Assembly (NCBI RefSeq): GCF_964355755.1
Contig: NC_092678.1
Coordinates: forward strand, 23,974,365 to 24,038,364
Direction of reading: 5' to 3'
Length of the DNA stretch: 64,000 nt
Origin: Antedon mediterranea
Lineage: Eukaryota > Echinodermata > Crinoidea > Comatulida > Antedonidae
The notes under the pieces: generated by a model
What the model was told of the DNA's origin: nothing
Databases searched by the model: none
The model's input: only the letters and a program-made list of their open reading frames with translations
Program-made: the position numbers and the translations under genes
In this document: piece after piece, positions 1-11,000 of the stretch
Layout: each line of letters starts with the position of its first letter
Numbering within the stretch: the first letter of the stretch is position 1

Positions 1-1152
1 TAAAGGTAATCCATGCATACCCTTGGAGCATTCCAGTTCAGTTTAATCATTAAGATTCCATGGTGATATCTACATATAATTTAAAGGTAATCCATGCATA
101 CCCTTGGAGCACTCCAGTTCAGTTTAATCATTAAGATTCCATGGTGATATCTACATATAATTTAAAGGTAATCCATGCATACCCTTGGAGCACTCCAGTT
201 CAGTGATATGTACATATAATTTAAAGGTAATACATGCATACCCTTGGAGCACTCCAGTTCAGTGATATGTACATATAATTTAAAGGTAATCCATGCATAC
301 CCTTGGAGCACTCCAGTTCAGTGATATCTACATATAATTTAAAGGTAATCCATGCATACCCTTGGAGCACTCCAGTTCAGTGATATCTACATATAATTTA
401 AAGGTAATCCATGCATACCCTTGGAGCACTCCAGTTCAGTTTAATCATTAAGATTCCATGGTGATATCTACATATAATTTAAAGGTAATCCATGCATACC
501 CTTGGAGCACTCCAGTTCAGTTTAATCATTAAGATTCCATGGTGATATCTACATATAATTTAAAGGTAATCCATGCATACCCTTGGAGCACTCCAGTTCA
601 GTTTAATCATTAAGATTCCATGGTGATATCTACATATAATTTAAAGGTAATCCAAGCATACCCTTGGAGCACTCCAGTTTAGTTTAATCATTAAGATTCC
701 ATGGTGATATGTACATATAATTTAAAGGTAATCCATGCATACCCTTGGAGCACTCCAGTTCAGTTTAATCATTAAGATTCCATGGTGATATGTACATATA
801 ATTTAAAGGTAATCCATGCATACCCTTGGAGCACTCCAGTTCAGTTTAATCATTAAGATTCCATGGTGATATCTACATATAATTTAAAGGTAATCCATGC
901 ATACCCTTGGAGCACTCCAGTTCAGTTTAATCATTAAGATTCCATGGTGATATCTACATATATAATTTAAAGGTAATCCATGCATACCCTTGGAGCACTC
1001 CAGTTCAGTGATATGTACATATAATTTAAAGGTAATCCATGCATACCCTTGGAGCACTCCAGTTCAGTTTGATCATTAAGATTCCATGGTGATATCTACA
1101 TATAATTTAAAGGTAATCCATGCATACCCTTGGAGCACTCCAGTTCAGTTTA
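1..1152. repeat. minisatellite of 81/59-bp units carrying the CDC123 exon 5 splice donor
   Basis: About 17 tandem units, starting (TAAAGGTAAT) at 1, 82, 163, 222, 281, 340, 399, 480, 561, 642, 723, 804, 885, 968, 1027 and 1108. Units are 81 bp, or 59 bp where a 22-bp block (TTAATC...CCATGGT) is missing; one unit is 83 bp. Read on the minus strand, each unit holds the last ~25 nt of CDC123 exon 5 (codons for KLNWSAPR) followed by the donor GTATGC and the start of the intron. The true exon is the rightmost unit, where homology stops at 1152. The array continues past the left window edge. Confidence 0.97.
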
Positions 1153-4100
1153 GGAAACACACATCCATCAAGATCTTCTATTGCTTCTTTCACCAATGCT
1201 TCAAATTCCACAAACTGAGGAGGCTGTTCAAAAATAAATGTATTGATTGTAATAATTGGATAACAGTGAATAAAGATTCTTTCTTGTTTTGTTTTTTGCT
1301 CTTATTTTCCTTGACTGTCTAGATTTAGGTCTAGGTACCTCATGTAAATTTGGTTGATTTAAAGAGATTTATGTATGAGTAAGGTAACTCTAACAAATGA
1401 CAATCATGAGGTTATAATGAATTCATTATTGACAATGTTCTGATACATGATTGTCATTTAAAGATACCATACTCTTTTTCTATTTGCAATAAATCAGTGA
1501 ATCTTTTGCTTCATACACATATACTGTGTAATTAAGTAATATAGATACCGGAGTTTCTTCAGACTCATCTGTCCAATTATTATCTTCCTGCAAGATACAA
1601 ACAGGTATTATTGTATTAGAAATGAAAACGTCATTTTTACAATTACAATACTGTACAATAAGTATCACTGTCAGTAGATTGTCACAAACTACTGTTACAT
1701 GTAATCTCTGATACTCCTGCTTCGTGATGAATTAATTGTCAAAATAAATTCATTTTAAAAGTTGATCGATTTATGAATATAACTGTATAAAAAGCAAATT
1801 AATGTACTTTACCTCATCTTCATCATTAGTTCTGTTGGAAAATAAAATGGAAAAAAACATTAAGCTTGGAAAATTTACGGCATTTTAATTTTTAATTTGT
1901 TTATTATTTTCAAGCAATTTAAAAAAGGTACACATTTTTGTTTAAAGAAACTCACCGGTTACTTTGACCCTCATCTTCTGGCAAAACAATTCCATCAGCC
2001 AATAAATAGGTTGTTACTTCAGGAGGTAAAACCAAGATTTTGCTATAAAAAAAAAGGTCAAAATTCAATAAATTAGCAGCCTAGCTAGCCTCTAGTACTA
2101 GCAGGATCCGTACTCTAGCACTAACTAGAGGGGATATGACCGGTTAGGCCGCCGACAAGTTGAGCCGCCAGTGATTTCTATGAAACGCCCAGTACATGCG
2201 TCTTTTACGAAATTTCGCATAGTGATTAGGGTGGTGTCCTAGTAAGTTCATGGTCTTGGTTTATTGTGTCATGAAAATAAATAATATATAATTACATATT
2301 AAAATTAACAACACAGCAAAGGAAAGTTTTTAATTTTCGTGGAAAAAATTCAGTGCACTCCATAATTTTTCTCGCGTGTTGGTCTACCACGTAAAGTCAC
2401 GTTACGAAAGTTAGCATTTGGCGTTCCATACATAGAAAATAACGTTTTTCTGGCGGCGGCTCAACTTGTCGGCGGCTCAACTTGGCCTAATCCAACTAGA
2501 GGGGGCCTAGGGGTGTCAGATGAAATCGGTCGCGTCTGAAATCGGTCGCGTTTGAAATCGGTCGCGATAAAATCCACTTCCGGCATTTTGTATGGCGCGC
2601 CGCTAGAGCTATACGTTTAATGATATCGGTCGCGTTTGAAATCGGTCGCGCTATTTTGCATGGGACGCACTAGATACATTTTAAATGTAAACGCTAATTA
2701 TGTTTTTAGTTAATTTTGAATATAGAATTTCTAATACTATTAACAATTGTTTTACCTCGATCGTTATTATTTTTTTAGTACAGTAAATATAAATATTATC
2801 TCATTATTTATAAATAATTTGTGTTTTCATTTTATCTTACGTCAGGTGTCAATGAATAATTGTAATGTGTTTAGAAAATCGTTTTAAAAAGTGTTATTGA
2901 ATATTGTTTAAGTTTTTGAAAAGATTAACATGCCACTGTTTAAAGTTTTAATAATGTTGAAATAATTTAATATTAAACAATTAGACGCGCCTATTGCGTA
3001 TTTTTTAATCGCAGTTAATTACGAAACTAGTTTTATATCTGCAAGTGGATACCAGCTCAATGAGGTTTATGCAATAAAGGAAGATGATGTATGATTATGA
3101 TTTTTACGTTCGATTTCCGCCACTCTTACGTGAGCATGGTTTTAGGATAATACTAATAAAATAATATGCCGTTATAAATCAATCTACAGGGCCTATACTA
3201 TGACTATGCAGTATGCTGTACAATGATAGGCCTAGATGTGAGAATAATAATGGATGGATATTAAAAGGTGGGCACGATTCTCAAAGAGGTAATCTTGCAC
3301 TGATATTTTAAACATTTAGATGTACGAACGGCGTACGGATGTGAGACACTGAGTGGTACTTATATTATTTACATTAAAGTGATTATTATAAATGAAGAAA
3401 TATTCAAATTAAAAACTATAGTATCGCCGACGTATATACGTAAATTATATACATCGTTTCACCATGGAACTATGTTTCACAAAAACACGTGCAGAGGCCT
3501 ATATATAGATGTTTCAAACGTATGGTTAGTAATAGGCCTATACGTCATCTTTACATGGCCATGGACAACGGTCGTAGTACGTGTTTTGTCCATGATTTGA
3601 CACACTAGTGCGTGTTTTTTTAAGGGGAATCCCCGTCAGCAAAATAACGTGCAGTTAACGTCGTCTGCACGATCATAGAAGGCGCATCCACGTTATGGCC
3701 TATTTCGGGGTTTATTTCAGTAACTCGTCTTTTAACGATCCGCATATAATAATCATTTTTACTAGAAACTATTTTAGGCCTAAACATTAGAAATAAAAAT
3801 ATACACGTGATTTTCCTCAACAATAATCATTATAGGCCTCTACTTAATCCTACATAACGTACGGACATAAATAAAATAGAAATTAAAATAAGGTGGTCCA
3901 ATATATGATATATCTGCCACATTATGCATAAGTATAAAAATGGATACGCTGGCTTTACGGGTTATACATTGTAACGTTTATTGTTTTTAAATAAATTGTT
4001 CTCTTTTACGTAATTGTTTGCATAATACTGTATTACTAAAAGACACAGACGTATATTCTCTATACAGTATAATATATTAATTACAGTACATATAATAAAA

Positions 4101-4894
4101 TAGAGGTAAATTATTATATGCCTAATAAAATATTTAAACGTGTTTAGAAATGGCCATTTTGAAAAGACACGGTCCTTCTCCGAGACCTGTGAAATAAAAA
4201 AAATGATTGATAATAAATATTATTAACCAAAATAAAAAATATCCACATAAATAATCTGGTTCCTAAAAAATATCAATTAAATCTAGACTATATAAACGAA
4301 GAAAATGTAAATCCCGCTAGCATGCATCTCGCTCCATACAAAATAGCGCGACCGATTTCAAGGGCGACCGATTTCAAACGTATAGCTCTAGCGGCGCGCC
4401 ATACAAAATACCGGAAGTTGATTTTATCGCGACCGATTTCAAACGCGACCGATTTCACACGCGACCGATTTCATCGTAAACCGGCCTAGGCCCTAGGCTA
4501 GGCCTATATGGTTAGTACACTACTAACTACTAGCCTAGGCCTAGCTAGGCTTTAGTAGCCCGACGGTAGGGCTAGTTATCTGGGCCTGAACCATCTAGCC
4601 TTGCTAGGCCTAACCTACCATTTTAGCAGCATCTAGTCTAGGCCTGCCGCCTAGTCTACGCTATAGAGAGTGGCCTGACGTGACTCAGACTACTGGCGTC
4701 CAGCTCCTTGTTTGTATAGCGCTGTCTAGCAGGAGGGTAACTAGCTTTTTATCCTAAAAAATGTCATTCATAATTATACATAGTATAACAAAAATATAGG
4801 TTAAACACCTTGGTATAGTTAGGTGTTCGAAATCGTAGTACCACGACGAAAATGTACATTTTAAGACATCAGAAACACTGACACATGTTTCCAT
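1..4894 (-). CDS. CDC123: CDC123 homologue (eIF2 assembly factor), 5' five coding exons, partial at left edge
   Basis: Spliced model on the minus strand: exons 4894-4809, 2042-1956, 1831-1813, 1587-1549, 1223-1128, all GT-AG and phase-consistent, giving 109 residues. CDC123 is a cytosolic ATP-grasp-fold chaperone that binds eIF2 gamma and is needed to assemble the eIF2 translation initiation complex. Family signatures visible here are the N-terminal C-x-F-S-S-W-Y, then ILVLPPEVTTYLLADG, an acidic stretch with W (EDNNWTDESEE), and VFPKLNWSAPR, all in the order and at the lengths of the human protein. The rest, including the remaining ATP-grasp residues, lies left of the window. The start ATG at 4894 is the first Met of the exon. 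Intron 1 (2043-4808) holds two inverted-repeat elements. The donor of exon 5 is the seed of a long tandem array. Identity confidence is high; exon 3 is only 19 nt. Confidence 0.9.
2144..2490. mobile_element. small inverted-repeat element (MITE) in CDC123 intron 1
   Basis: The left end TTAGGCCGCCGACAAGTTGA is matched in inverse orientation by the right end, where GGCGGCTCAACTTGTCGG is duplicated before GGCCTAA. The repeat also covers the adjoining CTATG...AACGCC segment. Length is about 350 bp with no reading frame. This is a non-autonomous DNA element; the family is not recognised, and target-site duplication is unclear (possibly TTA/TAA). Confidence 0.7.
2519..4475. mobile_element. ~1.96 kb non-autonomous DNA transposon with ~150-bp inverted ends made of repeated GAAATCGGTCGCG
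   Basis: The left end (2519-2672) contains five copies of GAAATCGGTCGCG or a close variant, plus GGCGCGCCGCTAGAGCTATACG. The right end (about 4327-4475) is the reverse complement of the same arrangement (CGCGACCGATTTC repeats around the GGCGCGCC motif). Both termini read GATGAAATCGGTCGCG inward. The interior is AT-rich with no transposase; the longest frames (around 3379-3600 and 3620-3823) look like chance. It sits inside CDC123 intron 1. No target-site duplication could be fixed by eye. Confidence 0.85.
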
Positions 4895-5007
4895 CTTTTC
4901 TCGTCTGCTGCTAAATTTAAAAACAAACAAACAAAAATGTTAGATCGTTAGAGGGCGCTGTGATGCCTTGGTCATGTTCATTGAACCGTGAAGAAGGAAA
5001 CAGGAAA
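4895..5007. promoter_or_regulatory. putative bidirectional promoter between CDC123 and sortilin
   Basis: The CDC123 start codon (minus) and the sortilin start codon (plus) are 113 bp apart (68 bp if sortilin starts at 4963), so the two genes must share promoter DNA. The interval has an A-rich stretch (AAACAAACAAACAAAAATG) and GAGGGCGCTGTGATG. A TGACGTGACTCAG stretch, resembling CRE/AP-1 sites, lies at about 4676-4688 inside CDC123 intron 1. No TATA box is evident. Transcription starts are not visible from sequence. Confidence 0.55.
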
Positions 5008-8000
5008 ATGGCTACAGTTTATTCCCGTACGTGGATTTTTAGTCTTAGGTTTAGCATGTTTATTTATATTTGGCTATTGCTGAATACAGTTTCTGCATTA
5101 ACATACCAAAGTGAAAAACAACTAGACCTCATACATAAAATAAAAAATGTACCAGTAGTAAAATTCGATCAGTCGCCCATCATAGGCCCAGGCCCGAACG
5201 AATCGCAGTTTGTCAAAGTAAATAAACGGAGCTCAGGCCAGCGATCAAGACGAACAACAGATGGTTCTTGTGAGCCTGTGACGGCTGGTGAGAAAGCTAA
5301 GCTATTAAAAAAGCAATCAAATGTAAGTAATAAAATAAAACATATTACCATGAATTATAAATATTCAGATGTGAAATGGTAATGTGAGCGTTTCTTTGTC
5401 AAACCAGTTTCCAATAAATCAATAATTTTTAATTTTAAACAACACATCACGGCATAAAAATCAATAAATTATTAATTATACTGTCAGTGTATTTATATAT
5501 TACAATTATTTGTTGTGTTTTATGTTTTTATTTACTCTCAATCATGTTCTAAATTTGCTTTTTTCAGTTTACATTTGGTGGCGATTCCAATTTCAATCTC
5601 GCACTTGTGTGGTTGGGAGAAGATGGCGAGGCAAGTCAACCAAGACTATGAAAATAAATAAATAATAACAAATTAATTACTTAGTAATTAGATAATTATG
5701 TTATTCTCAATATTGTATTGTTTAATTATGTTATGCTTCAAAAGTTTTCAACAATTTAAAAAACAGTGTTTTGGTAAATGTGTTGGCTATAATTTCAATA
5801 ATTGGAAATCTAGTTCTTGTTTGTTTACTGATATCTACAGTATATATTTTTTTAAACTGAGATTGATTAATTTACAGGAGTTACTAGCCTTAACGACTAT
5901 GGATTTTGGAATATTTGTTGGCCCCTCTAACTTGTGGATAAGGTAAGTATTAAGTTTAACATACAAATGCTTGCTCTATTTTAATAGTTAAGGCTACTTA
6001 AGGCATGTATGAGTGAAAAATTTGACAAACTTCCTCTATTAAGTTAGCGACTCATGGGAATATTTTGATTTTTATTAATATTATGTTATGTGTATTTTTT
6101 TTTCATCTTTCTTAGTAATGATTTTGGAAGGACATTTATAAACAAGAACAATGAGATAAAGAATGCTATTATACGAGCAGACTTTGGAATCAATAAGAGT
6201 CCAGATCCAGGAAAAGTAAAGCTCTGTCTACACTATCAAACTTTATGTGACAAAAATGTGATGTGCTCATATATCGACATGCTGATGTCATATCACTACC
6301 ATATTTGGGAACATCACATTTTTTTGTCACATAAAGTTTGATAGTGTAGACAGAGCTTAAGATTAAAAAGTTTCACAAATTAATTTAACATTTATTCTTC
6401 ATAAAAAAAAAATCATGATTTAATTACACTGAAATACTGTAAACCTCAGGAATGAAACTTTTTTTTTCTTTAATTACTGATTTTTTTTGTTTTTTGTAGA
6501 TCATTTTCGTTGGTTTTGTTGGTGAAGACTTTAGCAAGACAGAACTTTTCATCACTGACAATTCAGGAAAAGATTTTGTGCAACCCGAAATACTACCTTT
6601 TTACATTGATGGACCTTTGATATTCCACCCACACAAGAGTGACTATATTTTGGCTCACTCAAAAACTGATCAGGTATGAAATGCATATCTCAGTTGGTCT
6701 ATTTGCTAAATTTGTTTTTTATTTGTTGCTCATTCATCAGATAGAATAATACATATATACAAATGACATGGTGGGAGCAAGAGGATAACGCTATAAGGTC
6801 TACAGCTTTAACTGAAAATAAATTAAATATTCCTCATCATGTGGATCTCAGAAGACTGTTGGCTCGACAATAAAACAAAGTTTAGTGGGTGAGGGACTTA
6901 TGTGACAGTAGAATTGTTTTTTATCAGGGTTAAAATGTTATTTTCTTGATGTGTTTTTTTTTTTTTCTTTTCAGTACTCATTATGGCTATCAACTGATTT
7001 TGGCAAAAATTGGATTAAATTAGAGAGCTGGGTGACAGCTTTCCGGTGGGGAGAAAAGCGTGAAGATGATTATAATATTTATATTGTTATTGATAACAAT
7101 AAAATGAAAGATGGTATGTAATTGATATAATAATTGTAATATATTAATTAAAAATATTTATCTAGTTTTCTATAAATTATACTAATTTTGTTTATGTGTG
7201 AATTTTCAGAAACTTCTCTGGATTTAGTTTTAAAACGCAAACTTGGTGTTAGTAACAAACAAAGCTTTAAAGGTAAGAACATAATATCTAAAATAGTTCA
7301 GCTCACACCTGTATATTTACATAATTTAGCATATTAAATATCTACCATTTTGTATTTTTTACAGTATTTAGCCTGTATAACATATTTAAATGATTTAGAA
7401 TATTACAGTTATACACCTATATTAAAGGATTTAAACATTATATACACCTACATATTTAAATTTTAATAATTGCAAAGGAATTTGAGATAGATATTTTTAG
7501 TAATGTTTTCCATATGTTTAATAACATTACCCACTACAGTAGTATAAGTAATATGTATTTTTGTTTAAGTTCCCTGTATAAATGGTGAGTATTACAAAAT
7601 ATCATTTTCTTGTAGTTATTCTGCCAAGTGTGCATACGTTTGGAGTACAAGATAAATTTCTTTTTGCATCTGTACAGGATGAATCGGTAAAAGTAAAAAA
7701 AATTGTATTTTTCTACATGTTGTAGTGTATTCTCTCACTGAGAACCCTACACAGTATTTTAAAGACCCCTTCCCTGCAATTTTGGACGTTTTTTGGAAAA
7801 TAATACATATATATCACTTTAAAAACATTAAACCATGTCATTCCTTGTCTTAAATGTACGTTTTATGGTAAATTATGATAAAAAGTGAGAAACAATGCAC
7901 TACCTAAGTAGCTCGCGGCGATCGACCTCTCGTGGACGGTCTCAGGCCTAGCCTAGCTAGGCTTAGTTTTGTAGGCCTAGCTGGTAAACATCGGTAACGT

Positions 8001-11000
8001 ACGAACATCGTACGCTAGCTATATACCTAGCCTGACGTTGTATAGTTTCTGCATTAATTATCTTTCTATTTTTGCCAGACTCCGTTGATACAAATTGGGG
8101 AAAACCCGGTATTTTCGCTGAAAAGTTAGGAGTCTTCCATTTGTTTTGGCTTCACGATCGATCGAAAAGTGGGCGAATTACAGGTGAAAAACAACAATAT
8201 CAATCCGCGCGCAATGCATTTTGGGATTTATAGCGGGCCGCTATAATTATTAAAATCGATTTATTTTTCACATTTTTAACCGTTTAAAGACGAAAAAAGT
8301 TATCGCAATAGGACCATATAGTATTATTTTTACATTAAATATAGTTTGTGACCTTAAATTAGATCTAAAAAACGTAGGGAATGGGGCTTTAAGCTCTGTC
8401 TACACTGTCAGACTTTATGTGACAAACAAATGTGATGTGCCCATATATGGACATGATGATGTCATATCACTACCATATTTTGGCATATCACTATGGTATT
8501 TTGGCACATCACACCTTTTTGTCAAACTAGTTTGATAGTGTAGACAGTGCTTAACACATATTTGATTAAAGCTGATAGGATTACTATGTACACACTACAC
8601 TAAAATAGCAATACACATATTGCCTGAATACTAATACACAAACACTAAATTGTGTAAACTAGCAAATGATTGTGGAACACACAATAGACAATATTTATTT
8701 TACTGTATCAATAAGAAGGGACAAGATATTAATTAATATTTCTAAATAATAGACAACTATTGTGATGTTTGGAGTGATGTTTTAGTAGACAGACTATTAT
8801 ATGAAAAGAAAAGAAACATTTTGGGTTTCTAATTGATTTTATCTATTTTAAAATAGTAAATGAAACAGTTAATAAATTCAATTTTGTAATATTTTGTTTA
8901 TTTTTTCTAAAGAGTAAATCTCGAAGTCTTTACGTGTCAACAGATGATGGGGACAGTTGGAACAAAGCTGTTTTACCGAGCCTCAAAGCAGATATGGTAA
9001 AGATATTTACCCTTTATACGTACATGATGTAACATTTTATATGTACAGTTGCAGATCTAAAACCATGTGTCTGGTAAACCTAATATTTGCATTTCCTACC
9101 AGCAAATTCCAAAGATATGAACAAAAAAAAGAAAAAAACTTTGAAATTGTTCAAGAAACCACACGACTATTTGCCACACTAACTCATTCTGTCTTTAAAA
9201 TATAACACAGATTGTTGTAAAGAATGATATACTGTATTGTAGCTTAAATGTGTCTGGTAAACCTAACATTTACATTCCTACCAGCAACTTTCTAGGATAG
9301 GAAACCACACAACTATTTGCCACGCCAACATGATTGAATTGAATTGAAATTTATATTTATACTGGGTAACCTCTTCAGTCAAAGACTGGTCTCCCAGAGG
9401 GCCCAGTTTGTGATCAGTGGCTGTGATGTACTAATACACCGGGGTAACCCCCTACTCGTCTCGAAAGATGTACTAGGTTCTTTAAAGTGCACACGAGCTA
9501 GATGTGTACACTGGACCTACGGTTTATAGTCCTTATCCGAGAAGACTCGTTCTACCACCAGAACCATGGAGTGAGTGAGCCTCGAACCCCTGCCGATGTT
9601 ATGGCTACGCAATTACGGTTCCACTGTCTTAACCGCTCGGCCACTCACCCACCATTTACAGAAGTATCACAGAATTAGATATTGTACAGCAGCATAAACA
9701 ACTTGTTATTTTAAATTTCAGTTCTACTCTGTTCTTGATTCTACTGAAGGAATGATATTTGTTCATGTTGATGATGCAGGCAGTGAGTACAACCATAATA
9801 CCTTTGAAAAGATATACTGTGGGCGGCCATTTTAAGAAATCCCTATGACCTAAGATATTTGCTGTTGACATATCTTAGTTATTGTAAATCAGAGTAGTGT
9901 AATTTCACTCTTTCCTTTGTAAATAAACAATACTGTATTTAACTTATTTTGTAGACAATGGATATGGTCAACTGTACACATCTGATGCTGATGGCCTTAT
10001 ATTTTCACAGTCATTGGACAGGCATTTGGTATTGTACATAGCAAAAAATAACATAGAAATAAAACAAATTTGTAACTGATTGGCAGACTTTGTGTCCCAC
10101 CTAAAACTTTCTTGTGGTTCTCATCTCCACTTTCATTGAAACAAACGCATCATTTATATTATTATCACAGCAAGAAATGTTTTCAATATTTGAGTACCAC
10201 AATTTTCATTCAACTGTTTTAATTTCAACTTATTCTGCTATTAACCTTTCAGTATCCAAATGGTGGAGACGTGACCGACTTTTACCGTGTGAAGTCGATT
10301 CGTGGAGTGTACTTAGCCAGTCAGATTCTACCAGATCAAAGTATCCGTACAAGAATTACATTTAATCGCGGCGCTGAATGGAGAAACGTTATCAAACATT
10401 CTGACATCATTTGTAAAGAAGATGATGAAGTAAGATTGAATATAATTACTTTTTTTGTAAAATCTAAAATCTTGTAAAGCTGAAGCTTTTATAAAATACA
10501 TGAGTATGTCAAATAATGGATGTTTATGTAAATGGGGGGAATAACCTGTGACTTGCAGCCTACTGGCTGAATTGCGCACAGGTTGAATGGGTTGACTATT
10601 TTTATGAGTTAAAGATTGAATTGTTTTCTACGTATGTAGAATTTATTATTTCTAATTTTCCATTGTATTTTGTTTCAGAGTTGTAACTTGCAAATTCACA
10701 ATAAATACAGCATGTCCCAGGGAGTACCAATGGCGATGGGTCCGCTAAGTAATCCCAATGCAGTTGGCTTGATCTTAGTCCATGGTATGTACAACATAGT
10801 TTATTAGTTTCAAAATAATGCTTGGAAAAAATGTATTAAAGAGGATTCCTAAATAATTTAATAAAGTAAAAAAGATAATTTAATAAAGTGAAAAAGAACA
10901 GTTTATCTTAAGCTCTGTCTACACTATCAAACTAGTTTGACAACAAAAATGTATAGTATGTATAAATATAGTAGTGATATACCCAAATATGGTAGTTATA

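Noticed and set aside
1-1152. CRISPR-like array
   Set aside because: Whole units are repeated without unique spacers, in a eukaryotic intron.
1086-1322. 78-codon plus-strand frame over the end of the minisatellite
   Set aside because: It is antisense to CDC123 exon 5 and the repeat; no independent coding evidence.
3040-3070. Minus-strand S-W-Y-P codons resembling the CDC123 N-terminus
   Set aside because: An in-frame stop lies just upstream and no Met or donor fits; the true first exon (4894-4809) with FSSWYYDFEHLTIP and correct phase was found near the sortilin promoter.
9771-9790. A GC donor at the end of sortilin exon 10 (GATGCAG/GCAGTG)
   Set aside because: A strong GTGAGT donor three bases downstream keeps frame and gives VDDAGNNGYG, matching family length.
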